From Rhizophagus clarus (taxonomy: Eukaryota; Glomeromycota; Glomeromycetes; Glomerales; Glomeraceae): DNA of 64,000 nucleotides. Shown one piece after another: positions 1 to 11,330 of this stretch. The DNA lies in contig BLAL01000206.1 in NCBI GenBank assembly GCA_015698045.1, positions 930,001 through 994,000 of the forward strand, written 5' to 3'. The notes beneath the pieces were generated by a model. The model was not told where the DNA came from. It made no database searches and saw nothing but the letters and a program-made list of their open reading frames with translations. The position numbers and the translations under genes are program-made. Positions within the stretch are counted from its first letter, which is position 1. Each line of letters opens with the position of its first letter.

Positions 1-81
1 TTAGCCCTCAAAATACCTGCCAACTTACGAGATAATCTCTATTTGTTCAAACTATCTGAAGAGGCAGGTAGAAGTATAAGA
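1..81 (+). CDS. 3' end of an unidentified coding region
   Basis: The window opens inside an open frame that runs from base 1 to a TGA at 79-81. The 26 residues have a protein-like composition, with a charged end (LSEEAGRSIR) and no low-complexity sequence, unlike the AT-rich DNA after it. It may be the last exon or C-terminus of a gene lying left of the window. No domain can be named from so short a piece, and chance cannot be excluded. Confidence 0.35.
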
Positions 82-2126
82 TGATAATCTAATCAAGATT
101 AGAAAGGATATTTTTAGGGAGTCGCATAATTTGTCACGAGCTCTAATACATTTTTCTTTTTTTTTTATTCAGCATTTTTTTTTATTAACAGACTCACAAA
201 ATGAAAGTAAAATAAAAAAAATAGAATAGCGTGATGACCAACGAACTGCCGCATTGATGAACCATAGAGAATTTTACATAACCGACCATAAAACTTTCTA
301 GCCTTAATTTCCACCTCGAAATATAATCTCCGCAACAAAGGATGCAGAATATTCTATAAGGATTTTGAAGTTATCAGTCATTAAGCAAATTTTAGTTACC
401 AGTAGGTATATGTAGATAGAGCTTTTTTTTAAAAAAAAAAAAAATTAAAGATTGCAAAAAAAAAAACTAGTTAACTACGTTCTCAAAGCGGGATTTTTTG
501 TTCTGACAATAATAGTTTTCTTAACCATTTATTGAAACATTTTTTGGATAAAATGAAAAATTCCATTAATTCAGACAAGGCTATATTTAGAAAATCACTT
601 TTCACAAATAGTTTTTTTTATGGCTCTGTGCAGCAAAAGGTGCAATAGATGTTGGCTTTTTTTCAAGTACAGTATATACCTAATAAAAAGCCTTGTAACG
701 GTATAAAAATTATATAAATTTGAAAAGTTCAAAAACGGAACTTGAAATAGTGAAATTTATAAAAAAATCAATCCTTTAAATAAAAATATCTTAGTATATA
801 AGTTGTAAATAAGAATACCCCCAAAAAAATGCATTAGATATATTAATTCGATCGATTTGACTAGTTGACTAGTTTTTAATATATTAAAACTCTCTTCATT
901 CCCACCATATTTTATGCATGTCAAAATTCTAAAAAAACTAGAAGTATAAAAATATTGAAATCATTAAGAAAACGCGCTTATGTATATTTATTTTATTTAT
1001 CGGAAGAATAAAGATGTATCGTTCGTTTCAATTTTATTTTTTTAATTTTCATTTTTTTTTTTATTATTATTATTATTATGGAAAGAAAAGAAAATGAGCG
1101 CATGTTGAAGCCTGCTGGTCACATCCATGCGACAAATAATTGTGTAAGCCGTATATTTGGCGATTTCAAAGAATTTAGATGTGTGCCTTGTAGTGTGCAT
1201 CTTGCGATTCTATGATTAAAATTGCCAAAAGTGAAAAACAATAGTAATCTGCAGATCAATAGATAAGGTGGTAAACGAGAAATGAACTTCTGTAAAAGGA
1301 TGATGACTTAATAATTATTTTGTATTGTACATATTACATACATGATTTCACAAATTTCTATAAGAATAGAAAAGCATCATGAGAGCTTCTAAAATCAGAT
1401 TTAGTTTGATCCCAGCAGATTTAAATGAATGATATGAATTTATTCATTTTAGAAGAATCCAATGCATGTTGGCGTTTCAGAAAAGGTCATCTGGCATCCT
1501 TTGTTTTAGAAAATTTTTTTTGTATTAATCCATATGCCCTAAAATTTTTTACCGTCGTACTAACATACATAAACGTAACAAAATTTTACAATAACTGATT
1601 GAATAGATAGATGTATAATCGGATCGGAACGTATGTATTATATTTAGCGATAAGCCTAATTTGATATATTTATTGATTTCGGCTAAGCCGAATCGATGAA
1701 ATTCTTGATTCCGATGTCATGTGATTTTTTAGACGAATAAAATTCCGTTGATGCCACTCGACTCATTACTATTACTATTATTTTTATTTTTTTTTTATTT
1801 TTTTATTATTTTTGTTTTAAAAAAAAAATAATGGATATATTTATTATACTATTTTTAAATATTATTTTTTAGATGGCGAAACATTTTAAGATTCGGCTAA
1901 GAAAAAAATTTAGAATGGTATTAGTAGTTTCTAAGATAAATTTAATAAATAAAATCAATTCATTTTTGAGTTTTTAACTTTCGAATCTTATTCATTTTTT
2001 TTAAGCCTGGACAAGTTTTATTATACGTATTTACATATTTTAATGGTTAAATAAATTTTTGTGAAATTTGAAAAATATATAACTAAGTCAATAACAATGA
2101 ATTATTGATAAATTCGTAAAGACTAA
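82..2126. other. Intergenic, AT-rich
   Basis: Mostly poly-A and poly-T tracts with no convincing gene. The one protein-like stretch is a 45-codon ORF at 1078-1215 (+), listed separately. A TA dinucleotide run lies near 2310-2325. Confidence 0.6.
1078..1215 (+). CDS. Short ORF, 45 codons, unknown
   Basis: ATG at 1078 to TGA at 1213-1215. The product starts MERKENERMLKPAG and has three cysteines near its end (FRCVPCSV). Composition is more balanced than the flanks, and an ATT-rich tract precedes it. There is no signal peptide, membrane segment or recognised family. It could be a small gene, an exon, or chance. Confidence 0.15.
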   Translation: MERKENERMLKPAGHIHATNNCVSRIFGDFKEFRCVPCSVHLAIL

Positions 2127-2591
2127 TTAAAAATAAGGTATTTTCTTTTTTATAGTTTGTTTCAACGAAAGATACAATTCTTGGCATATAAATATTAATT
2201 TTCGCAATTGCTCATTATTAACATTTATCTCTTGAAGCCGGTCGTATGTTTCGAAAACACGTTCATTTATCGGGGCTAATTAAAGTTGTGAAATAAATAA
2301 TTAGTTATAATTATATATATATATATATTTTTTTTTAAAAAAAAAAAGGAAATATTGAAGAGGAAAGAAGATTTTCTTACTATCCGGGTCAAGGAATTTT
2401 TTGTAGCTAAGTTAATTTGTAAAAAAAAGAGATTAAAGTTTTGTCTGAAAGAAGAGTACGTACAAATATTTTGTTACTTACTGGTTAGCAATTTGTTCTG
2501 GTGTGTATTGTGGCAATAACTTGCTAATTCTTACAAAACAATCATCAAAATGCCCATACATTCTCACGTAATATCTGATACGATTATTTTC
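2127..2591 (-). CDS. 3' exons of an unidentified minus-strand gene, possibly Myb/SANT-like
   Basis: Exon-like pieces read leftwards. The first is 2591-2482, after a TTTTATAG acceptor and before a perfect GTAAGT donor. It is open and encodes a 36-residue segment that includes YGHFDDCFVRISKLL and YTPEQIAN, faintly like helices 2-3 of a Myb/SANT domain. A possible small exon lies at 2442-2379 (acceptor TTCTTTCAG, donor GTAAGA). A last exon starts at 2275 after AATTAG and encodes a coiled-coil-like stretch (FETYDRLQEINVNNEQLRKL) ending at TAA 2127-2129. The 37-nt intron between the first two pieces is very short and the phase into the last exon is off by one, so the joins are unsure. Exons further upstream were not found. 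Confidence 0.4.
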
Positions 2592-2626
2592 CTATAAAAA
2601 AAAAAAAGAACGCGCTTCATTAAAAA

Positions 2627-2664
<38 letters not shown>

Positions 2665-3798
2665 ATAAAAACAATAATAAATCTATTTACTTCACGATCG
2701 AATTTACACATATTTTTTATTTAGTGTTGATTATTAATAATGAATTTCGAAATGATTAAGAAGAAAATTTTTTTAAATCAAAAAAAAAAAAATAATTTTT
2801 TTGAACTTTTCTTGTCAAAATAATTTGATCTATATATAAGGTTCAAGTAGATTTATTTTATATAAGGAAAGATCAATTCAAATACCAGATAAAAAAAAAT
2901 AATTGAAATCAACTATTACGCGACAATGTTTGTTATCACTTTACTTTATTGTCTCTTTGTATCGTTGCCTTTATTTGCAATATCATCTACGTGTTACAAC
3001 TTAATCATCTGCGTACGATTGATCGCATCGCCCCTTATATTATTAAATCAATGGTTGATAATATCTCTGTTTTAGGATGCATCATTTAATCCAATCCATT
3101 GTCGAATCTGGAGAATAAAAAAAAACAATGTACATCCGTGATGGATCATGAAAGAATTAGTCTATTTTAAATTTCGATAAATCAATCTAGTCTAATTTTA
3201 GGATGTTTCAATTAATCCAATCCAATCCAATCCAATCCAATCCAATCTACATACCATTAAGAATTACTGTCTATTTTAAATTTCGATATAATATAAATCC
3301 TATTTTAAATGTTGAATAAAATGAAGACAAATAAGGAAAAAGCCAATTTTCTTAAAAGACTTCATATTATTTTTCTGTAAAAGTTTATACTCCTAAATAT
3401 AAAAAAAAAAAAATAATAATTTTATTGGCGGCTTTGCCGCATATTAATAAAAAAAAAAAGTCAAATTTCCGATTACGTACAGAAAATAAGGAATTATCAA
3501 TGGGGCTAGCATACACAATATATTGTTTGTTTGACATTTGCTCCTGCAAACAAGGATTTCTAATCACCGTATAAGGTATAGCTGCTCTTTTTGGCGTATC
3601 ATATAATATATGCGGATCTAAATCATATTATAAATCATATTTAAATTTAAAGATTATGCCCCGGTTCTAAATCAATATTGTAAATCAAGTTTAGATTCGC
3701 AATTTGGTGATGATCCCGTGACCACAAATTTTTCAAAGTGAGTTTCGATTCTTTAAATCCGGATTTTGACTTATAATATATATGATTTCTTCGGATCA
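2592..3798. other. Intergenic or intronic, homopolymer-rich
   Basis: Contains an unusually long poly-T run (about 2630-2663) and a pentanucleotide repeat (3214-3247). On the minus strand near 3545-3385 an open frame follows a TTTGCAG acceptor and contains ASPIDNSLFSVRNRKFD. It may be an exon but lacks other support. Confidence 0.5.
3214..3247. repeat. (AATCC)n pentanucleotide microsatellite
   Basis: About six to seven tandem copies of the pentamer AATCC. A degenerate single occurrence near 3090 (AATCCAATCC) suggests local expansion. Confidence 0.9.
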
Positions 3799-3953
3799 TT
3801 ATAGTATATTTCGTTTTATTCTCATATCGAAGGAAATTTCAATCTCTATGTCGGACAAATTGTCTTTCGCTTCGCTCCGGACAATAATCGGCAAATATGA
3901 TGGTATTTTTCCAGTTATTACAAAATTTAATAATATGTTATCAAATAGTCCAC
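3799..3953 (-). CDS. Probable terminal exon of an unidentified gene
   Basis: The minus strand is open for 51 codons from an ATTTAG acceptor (exon start 3953) to TAA at 3799-3801. The residues look like real protein, for example IPSYLPIIVRSEAKDNL and DIEIEISFDM, more so than the plus-strand ORF over the same bases, which is poor in charged residues. Upstream exons to the right were not located. No family is recognised. The match of acceptor, phase and stop favours a real or recently lost last exon. Confidence 0.35.
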
Positions 3954-5666
3954 CTAAATTAATTATGGTAAAATTTATATATAAAAAATTTTTAATTTCT
4001 TTGGCAATAAATATGTAATGATTGTAAACATTAAAACTGTGAAAACTTAAAAAATATCGAAGAAAAATAATAAATTTTTAAAAAAAATAATTGTATATTT
4101 ATTATTGAATTTAATCTAATTTACAAAACATAAATCTATCACAGCACTAATTAAATGATGAACTTATATTTATTTATTAAAAAAATTTAAATACTATTGA
4201 ATTTTCATAAGATGCATGCAAAAATAAATATAAGTATATTTATTTATAAAATTAGTAATCTTTTATGATGATAATGATATCAAGGCTGATCCAATGAAAT
4301 AACTATATACTGTACAATATATAAATTAGAAATTATTTAACAACAATATCACTAAGGTTTCCTGCAAAAAAATTGAAATTTTTATAATTTAAATAAAATT
4401 GGACCAAGATAAAAATCTTGAATATTACAGATTAATAAAATGCAAAACTACAGTATATATATAATTGAAACATTTGAAGTTGCTTAGCAATTATTATACA
4501 AGAACTCTTATTATTTTAGAATTTGTAATTGTAGTATTAGTTTGAGAATATAGATAAAGAGTATGGTATGAACTGAATGGTGCTAAAAGTTGGTGATGAT
4601 TGACGTTAACGTTCAGGAATATGCGGGATTTTAATAACCGATGTTTTATAAGAAATCCAATATTGATCCAAAATATTGAAATCAGTTCAGAATTATAGCA
4701 TTAATTTCTATTGGTCATCGTATTATTCCTGACGATCGAAAAATAATTCAGTTATTGGATGGGGAATATCGGTCAAAGACCGATATATCTACTTCCCCAT
4801 CCAATAACTATTTAGTACTATACGTATTCATTATCGTTTGTAATTTGCATTTTTTAAATTATCCTTTGTCAATTTTTTTATTATAGTTTGCGCTAAACCA
4901 AGTATAGAGAACAGGAAATCAGGAACATTTCCTGAATGGGTCATTATAGTCATTTCATACTGCAATTCATTTTTCCAGTGCGAAGCTATTTAAAGAAAAC
5001 TCTAAATTTTATAAAAACACTATTTATTTTTTGCTTATCATAGCTAAATATAATAAACGTAGTAAAATTTAAAGTCATGAAACAAAAAGGATCATGAAAC
5101 AAAATTTGATCATTTTTACTATATATAAATATAATATTGTTTCCTCGTATAACAGTGTGCGGTAATAAAAAAAAAAAAAAAATTATTTGGGACTATAATT
5201 ATCAAATTATGGCATCATTAAATTAAAGGAAAACTTTTTGTTATACGAAAATGTATTTAATATTTATATTTAATTTATGATTATATTTTAAGAATTACTG
5301 TAAATGACTTGTCTGTGAGATGATCTGTCGGCGAAACGTTTGTCGGTGAAACGTTTGTCAGTAAAATGATTGTCGAAGTAAATTGACAAATTCCGGTCTT
5401 CATTTTCACTCAAGAATATCCAACTATTTATATAACTTGACCGCTTAATGCACCTATTACCTTCAATTTTTAGAAAGATCTCTCCGAGAAAATAAAACAA
5501 TACTCTTAGTTTTATTTGTAGCACAAATAAAATGATCAAGTTCTTTGGGACAAACAAACATTCGTATAAGGGGAACAACATCTGTTGTTTATATTAATTA
5601 AAAATTGATCGACATGATCGACGAAATCATTCTAACTTTTTGAAACTCTGGTGTCACTTTAAATTC
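3954..5666. other. Intergenic upstream of the F-box gene
   Basis: No convincing gene. It contains the 58-nt hairpin at 4751-4808. At 5325-5365 a short degenerate tandem occurs (CGAAACGTTTGTC-like units), which produces a repetitive minus-strand ORF that I take to be non-coding. Confidence 0.5.
4751..4808. other. Near-perfect hairpin of 58 nt
   Basis: The outer arms GTTATTGGATGGGGAA and TTCCCCATCCAATAAC pair over 16 bp. Inside, TATCGGTC and GACCGATA pair over 8 bp around an AAA loop, leaving a 7-nt bulge (TATCTAC) on the 3' side. The flanks do not extend the stem. Size and shape resemble a small-RNA precursor or a tiny foldback element; transcription cannot be judged from sequence. Confidence 0.75.
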
Positions 5667-5673
5667 TATAAAA
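5667..5673 (+). promoter_or_regulatory. TATA box of the F-box gene
   Basis: TATAAAA 77 bp before the ATG at 5744, followed by a C/T-rich tract (about 5705-5736) typical of fungal core promoters. Spacing fits a short 5' leader. Confidence 0.6.
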
Positions 5674-5743
5674 AGTCGGTTTGTGCGTCAATTCAAACAT
5701 ATTCATTCTTTCTTTTTTCCTTTTTTTTTTTTTTTTCTAAGTC

Positions 5744-7243
5744 ATGACTTTACCAACATTACCTGTTGAATGTTTAAGTAACGTACTCTCTTTTCTTGAT
5801 GACAGATCTTTATACAAATGTTTATTTGTTAACAGATATTACTGTACAATTACTGTTCCCATGATTTGGACAGACCCTTTCATAAGACAAATTTCAGCTT
5901 CTATTAGCCGTTCATTAATAAAAGCATTACTTGCATGTCTTGATGAGGATGAAATTTCTTCATTAATTCCTAATTTTGATATTGAACCTTCTTTATTCGA
6001 ATACGCAAGGTTTATAAGAAGGATTAATCATGATTGTTGTGTAGAACATATTAAAACCTTTTCTGAATTAGTAAGTAGAAATGATAATATAGATTGTAGA
6101 GTTCAAAAGTTGATTGATGCTATATATCATATGATTATTCGAAAAAGCCCAATCTTACAGGAATTTGAAATAAATGTAACCAAAAAAGGTTACTTCGACT
6201 TACCAAAATTTTCCATCAATGAACCCGGATTTAGAAATTTAAGATCTTTAACCGTATTTAATTTAGATCTAATATATGATGATGCAAAGCACCAGAATAC
6301 TACCATATTTTTAAATATGGTTTCTACTTTCTGTGAAGGTCTTGTTAATTTGGAATTATGGGTTAAATCTCTTAATAGTGTACTTGCAAAACAATATTTG
6401 GATATTATCAAATTTCAACCTTTAAAGAGAATATTAATGTATATCAATAATAGTGAAAAAATTCCATTTAATTTAGGATTGGAATTTCGTTCTGAAACTT
6501 TGAAAGAACTAATACTTGATAGTATAGATTTTCAATACATTAATTTGTCTTTTATATCAAAATTAGAATGTTTAAAACTTCTCGAATTTTTATACTGCAA
6601 AGGATTTGATCATTTGGAAGTTTCGTCTCAGAAGAGATTCCACCTTAAAGAATTTAAGTTATGGTATTGTAATACGGGGGTGTTAATGGAAGAAATTATT
6701 AAATATCTTTGTGGTGAATCGTTATTAAAGTTAACTTTGAGTAATGTTACTCCAAAAGCTGCCAAAGCAGTAAAAGATTTTTGTCCAAATATTAATTTTT
6801 TATGCATACGGTACTACTCAAGGGTATATTCTGACTTAATAATTCCATATATTTGTGAATTATCATCATTAAAAGTCCTAAATATTGGATCTGATTTTGG
6901 TAGTGGTATGAGTTCATTGGTTAGAAACTTGGGCGATAATTTATTATTCGTTGAAGATTTGTTTTTCGATTTTAACGTTGATTTGGAAAGCTTTGTATAT
7001 TTTATTGATAATTGTAGAGCTAATTTGAAAAAATGGATTATTATTTTAGATGATTATTCTTTAAGTAAAGATTATTTGTTATACATAAGTCAATTTCAAG
7101 AGGTTCATAATTCTTTAAAAGCATTTGGAATCAAGAGGTATGAATACAACTGGACAAATGAAGAAAAAGAAATTGTTGATATATTAAATATTCAAGGAGT
7201 TGATATCGTCACATCTGATGAATTAGATTTTTTATTTTATTAA
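5744..7243 (+). CDS. F-box protein with leucine-rich-repeat-like C-terminal region
   Basis: An intronless gene of 499 codons. Residues about 3-45 form an F-box: LPVECLSNVLSFLDD, then LYKCLFVNRYYC and a closing IW. In known families this module binds Skp1 and recruits substrates to an SCF ubiquitin ligase. The remainder (about 120-490) has irregular leucine-rich repeats (LRSLTVFNLDL, LVNLELWVKSLN, LKELILDSIDF, LECLKLLEFLYC, LLKLTLSNV, LKVLNIGS) that would form a substrate-binding solenoid. The start is fixed by the F-box lying at the very N-terminus, with a TATA box 77 bp upstream. There is no signal peptide or membrane segment. Such genes are strongly expanded in arbuscular mycorrhizal fungi, so the specific substrate cannot be inferred. 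The frame is fully intact with no frameshift. Confidence 0.9.
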   Translation: MTLPTLPVECLSNVLSFLDDRSLYKCLFVNRYYCTITVPMIWTDPFIRQISASISRSLIKALLACLDEDEISSLIPNFDIEPSLFEYARFIRRINHDCCVEHIKTFSELVSRNDNIDCRVQKLIDAIYHMIIRKSPILQEFEINVTKKGYFDLPKFSINEPGFRNLRSLTVFNLDLIYDDAKHQNTTIFLNMVSTFCEGLVNLELWVKSLNSVLAKQYLDIIKFQPLKRILMYINNSEKIPFNLGLEFRSETLKELILDSIDFQYINLSFISKLECLKLLEFLYCKGFDHLEVSSQKRFHLKEFKLWYCNTGVLMEEIIKYLCGESLLKLTLSNVTPKAAKAVKDFCPNINFLCIRYYSRVYSDLIIPYICELSSLKVLNIGSDFGSGMSSLVRNLGDNLLFVEDLFFDFNVDLESFVYFIDNCRANLKKWIIILDDYSLSKDYLLYISQFQEVHNSLKAFGIKRYEYNWTNEEKEIVDILNIQGVDIVTSDELDFLFY

Positions 7244-9180
7244 TTTTATGTTATTAAATTTTACTACATCGTGAGTATTGGAAACAGAAAAATGTGGTTA
7301 TCGCACATATTATAAGATGATCGACAATATGAAGTGTAGCCTTAATTAACTTGTTGCTGTAGTGTCAATTGGAGCTAAAGCCTTTACCTTTAAATTGAAA
7401 TTTCGTCCTGTGTTACTTGGACACAAATAAGATTAATTTATTTAAGAGTCGAATGATTTTTTCTTTCTGTCCTTTTTCTTTCCTCCCCATCTAAAACATA
7501 TGGTATAAGATTTTATCACTTTTTAAATTCACCTAATATCTATCGCATGAAATTTTTTTCTAACATTCTCTTTAAAGAATTTTTATTTTAAGCTTTTTTT
7601 TTTCTTAAGATTTTCGATTTTTTTTTTTTCGATTTTTTATTTTCCCTAATGAATTTTTCGTTTTTTTTTAGCAGATTTTTTTGTTCTTAACAAATTTTAC
7701 GATTTTTCTTTTCGTTTTTTAAGTTTTTTTTTTTTTTTAGATTTTTCTGATCTCTAACAATTTTTTACTTTGCCGAATTTTTTTTTTTTTAACAAATTTC
7801 CTTTAATGCTTTATGAAGTTTTTTTTTTTGATAATAAATTGCGTTTATTTGTAAAAAAACAAAATTGCTATTTGTAATTACTAATTTCAATAAAATAAAA
7901 TATGTCGTTAGTTTCGACCTTTCATCCATGTTTTACTTGTTGAAACATTCGTTCAAGAGGAATAAAATTAGATGACCATTTTTTTTTTTTTTGAGGTAAA
8001 ATAATAAATTTACCTAAAGAATCTTATGTCTATAGAAAAAAAAAAAATAATTAAATATTTGCCAGTTTTAGATAAAGATTATTACCTCTTTTAACAAATT
8101 CTTAACGCACTTTCACAAAATTCTATATCAAAATCCTCATTATATATTCATTAACAAAAAAAATAACTGAGTTAAGTAAATTCATTCATTTCACATTTAA
8201 TTGCCAACCAAAATCGTTATACCAGACTGAAATATCAAGGGATAAAGGTTCATTTCTTTTTATAAATACATACAAAATAAATTTGAAAATTAAAAAAAAT
8301 TGCATCAAATGTCGTCAATTTATCACTATTTTCACAATTTTAAAAAATAAAATTTATTTTCTTTAATATTATGAAAATAAAATAATTTTTTTAAAAACGC
8401 ATTTTCATTTTACTCAATGAAGTAACCAAATGTTTGCATGGTACAGTCAGAACTCAATATATAACGATTACTGTATGCGATATAACGAATTTTGCGACGA
8501 AACAATTTTTTTTTTTTTTTTTTTTAAGTTTTTCTTTCCTATACATGAACATATAAAGAATCGTTATATCAAGATTATAAATTTAGATATAATGATTTTT
8601 CAGTTAAAAAACAATTTTCTCTATTTTGAACTGTTCTGTATTTCCAATTCGGCTTTAAAATCTTTTTATTATGAGGGTGTTATCAATTACACAAAAAAAA
8701 TTTGACTATCAACAATCATAAAAGAAAGTAAGTCAAGTCTTGGGCAAATAACTTATATAAATTATCATGCTTTAGCGCTCTCCAATGTGGTTCAATGAGC
8801 ATTGTTGTCTTGTAAATAATAATCTCAGAAATACAACATACATGGCCAAAGACAAAATTGGTAAATCATTTTGATACCAATCAAAACACTTCCTCTACAC
8901 AATGAATTCATCTCGTAAATTTGTTATAAATTTCTTATTGATAGTTGGAATTAACATATGATGATGAAAATGTCACTCCATTCTTTGACCTTTTTGTGAC
9001 TTTACACATAGAATTTATGTATAAACCTTGGATGTCGTTTATCTTATTGGAGAATTATTATTTAAAAATTAATAGTACAAAATATTGATCGTTGCAACTA
9101 TGACACGATTATCCTAATGTCCTCCTCTCTTCAGTTTTTACGCGACATCTTTTAAAAGAATTGCAGAGAAAACGAAAAAG
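7244..9180. other. Intergenic; 3' region of F-box gene and T-rich tract
   Basis: Candidate polyadenylation context (AATAAG near 7425). From 7550 to 7830 the plus strand is a long T-rich tract with repeated TTTTCGATTTTT and AACAAATTT words. A decayed MITE may lie at 8441-8600. No gene seen. Confidence 0.5.
8441..8600. mobile_element. Decayed pogo/Tc1-type MITE (tentative)
   Basis: The left part reads TACAGTCAGAACTCAATATA followed by TAACGATT. About 100 bp to the right AATCGTTATATCAAGATT is a partial inverted match. The CAGT(C/A)nAACTC start and TA flank resemble the better-preserved elements at 58598 and 60973. The right end is too eroded to define. Confidence 0.3.
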
Positions 9181-9470
9181 AAATGAATGGTTAAAAAATC
9201 ATATAATCAACAATTGCAGATACAACGAATGAATCAACACGATAAGAAACAAATGAATTTGAAAGAAATTTTACAGACAGAAAAAAAATACAATTTCGTA
9301 AACGAATTAGTTTTAATTTGAAACTTTCAGAGGATCCATAATTAAAGATAATGGTGGTATTCCTGAAGAATTTGATGAAGTATATATATCGCGAGCTACA
9401 GTATCTTCATGTCCTCATTTTTCTGAAAAAAAAAAAAAAATCTCCATTCTCTTGATATACTATTTAAATA
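9180..9470 (+). pseudogene. Eroded coding fragments, family unknown
   Basis: Two plus-strand stretches look translated. One, around 9195-9324, reads YNQQLQIQRMNQHDKKQM then KEILQTEKKYNFVNEL before TGA. The other, from about 9332 after an ACTTTCAG acceptor, reads SIIKDNGGIPEEFDEVYISR and ATVSSCPHFSE before running into poly-A. The frames cannot be joined with sensible introns, so I read this as a decaying gene or a pair of isolated exons. Confidence 0.25.
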
Positions 9471-10254
9471 ATAATTTTATCGAAAAAACACATGTAAATA
9501 TTTTTTGAATATACTACAAATTTTTAAAACACTCCATTTGTAATAAAAAATTTCATACACCCCGAGTACAGTGTCAACCAACCCTAGATCCCACGATATA
9601 TAGTAAATAAGAAAAGACCGAATTAAACTGATTTATTTTAAACTAAAAATTCTATGGATAAAATGGCAAAGAATTAAGTTTAAGCATTTGGTGGTCTTAC
9701 TAAAGTCGACATCCATTTTTGTACGATAAAATAAAAAGTAACCAAAAAAGTACATAAGAGATAGTTGCCTCAATCCGAAATAATTTTCAAGGACGAATTT
9801 GATGACTACTAATTGAATGAAATTATTCCATCAATCAAATTACGATAACGCATAACGAGAAACTGACGATAATGAATCTTGCAAACAAAAGTTTTCAAAA
9901 AAAAAAAAAAATAAATCGATGTTACGAATCCTTTTACTCTCCTCTTTTTCAGTTTGTTTTTGTCAAATAATTTATTTTTAGGAGTAATAGAGTATACAAC
10001 ACAAATAATTGTTAAAATTATTTTGATGATGCTTATAGAGTAGTAACGAAAACGTACAACAATTAATGGGAAAGGACTAAAGAAAAGAAAAGGGTGGAAA
10101 CAACGAACGATACATCATAGAAACGAAAAAAAATTCAACTAAAAAAAACCCCTACAACTACATCTAATCTAAAATGGACAAGATTAATTTCAGCAGTTCC
10201 GCTTTGTCCCCCGATTTCGTCCTGTTTGTCTTCTGATTCGTGTCTTGACGAGTT
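9471..10254. other. Intergenic
   Basis: Nothing supported as a gene. Purine-rich near 10070-10150. Confidence 0.5.
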
Positions 10255-10740
10255 TTAAAGTTGCACAAAATACGAGACTTCTTTCAGGCTTATTGGAAGT
10301 AAAACCTTGTGTACCAGCGCCCTTACTTGTAAATTTTTTGAGATGCCCTTAACGAAGACGTTTCTTATGGGGCCGAGAGACCAACGAAAATTAACCCCTT
10401 CGTACGCGAAAGAAGTCTCTCTCGCTTGTTCCATATCGTCATATGCTTCAAAGTATCCTATCAATGTATTACTATTGGGACCTTGTTTGATAATTTTGTA
10501 GGACTTGAACCCAAAGTCTTTAAAAAAATGATCTTGTTTATTAAAATCCTGGTGCATCAATGAATCTGGTAATCCATGAACTGTTGCGGTGAACGTAGTG
10601 CGATTATTGCGTTGTTTGAGCGTCCACTTAGCCAGAAGGCAACTATCCTATTGCACTTTCAGCTGTGAACCATCGTATGACCAAGTCACTGAGGCGGAAA
10701 CACCACTTGCAACCATCGAAAGCTGGAAGAGTGAATTCGC
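10255..10740 (-). pseudogene. Fragment of a repetitive ORF (RRM-like, retroelement-associated?)
   Basis: The minus frame is open from about 10740 to a stop at 10255-10257, apart from one TAG at 10648-10650 lying in the same frame. Visible segments include VASGVSASVTWSYDGSQ, LKQRNNRTTFTATVHGLPDS, FGFKSYKIIKQG, TLIGYFEAYDDMEQA and FRWSLGPIRNVFVKG. The pattern 'short beta strand - IGYFEAYDDMEQA - strand' resembles half of an RNA-recognition-motif fold seen in Glomeromycotina repeat-family ORFs; this family link is from memory and is an inference. GC content is higher than the flanks, which suggests inserted or once-coding DNA. No ATG fits the full frame, and the in-frame TAG implies a pseudogene. 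Confidence 0.45.
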
Positions 10741-11330
10741 TAAGAGTTATCCGTACGCGCACCGTCTAAAAAATTTTTTCGTTTCACAAAAAAAAAATAT
10801 TGAACCATGTGACTAGTGTTAAAATTATTTTACTTCAATTTATAAACTACAACTAAAGGGTATGCAAGAATTGTAAAACCTAGAATTTTTCCTTCCAAAT
10901 CTTTGTTCTCTATATAGTATTTTTCGATCAATTTTGAATTGTATTTTCGCAATGTATAGTTAGTGACATTCAGTCCTATAAATAATTAAATAAAATTTTT
11001 TCTTATACTATATAATAATTCGCAATTTTATGTAAGGAGTTGTTAAATGATGCAATACACAATACACTGATAATTAAGATAAATGATACGATAGGCGTTA
11101 CAAAAAAAAATAAATTTTATTTATAAATCCGAAGATCAAGTGTGATCAATTCAAACCGAAATCACAATTAATAAAAAGATGAAAGATCAAAGATTCAAAA
11201 GTAATTACGTTTTAAATGAAGCCATCAAGAACAACAATCAACGAAAATTTGAAGGATCAAGAGTAATTAAATCCCAAAAAAATCCGTTAAGAAATTAATG
11301 AAAAGGTAGAAGAACACAGAAAAAGAAAAG
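10741..11330. other. Intergenic
   Basis: AT-rich with no gene seen. From about 11160 rightwards the composition becomes A-rich on the plus strand, leading into the mini-exon array. Confidence 0.5.
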
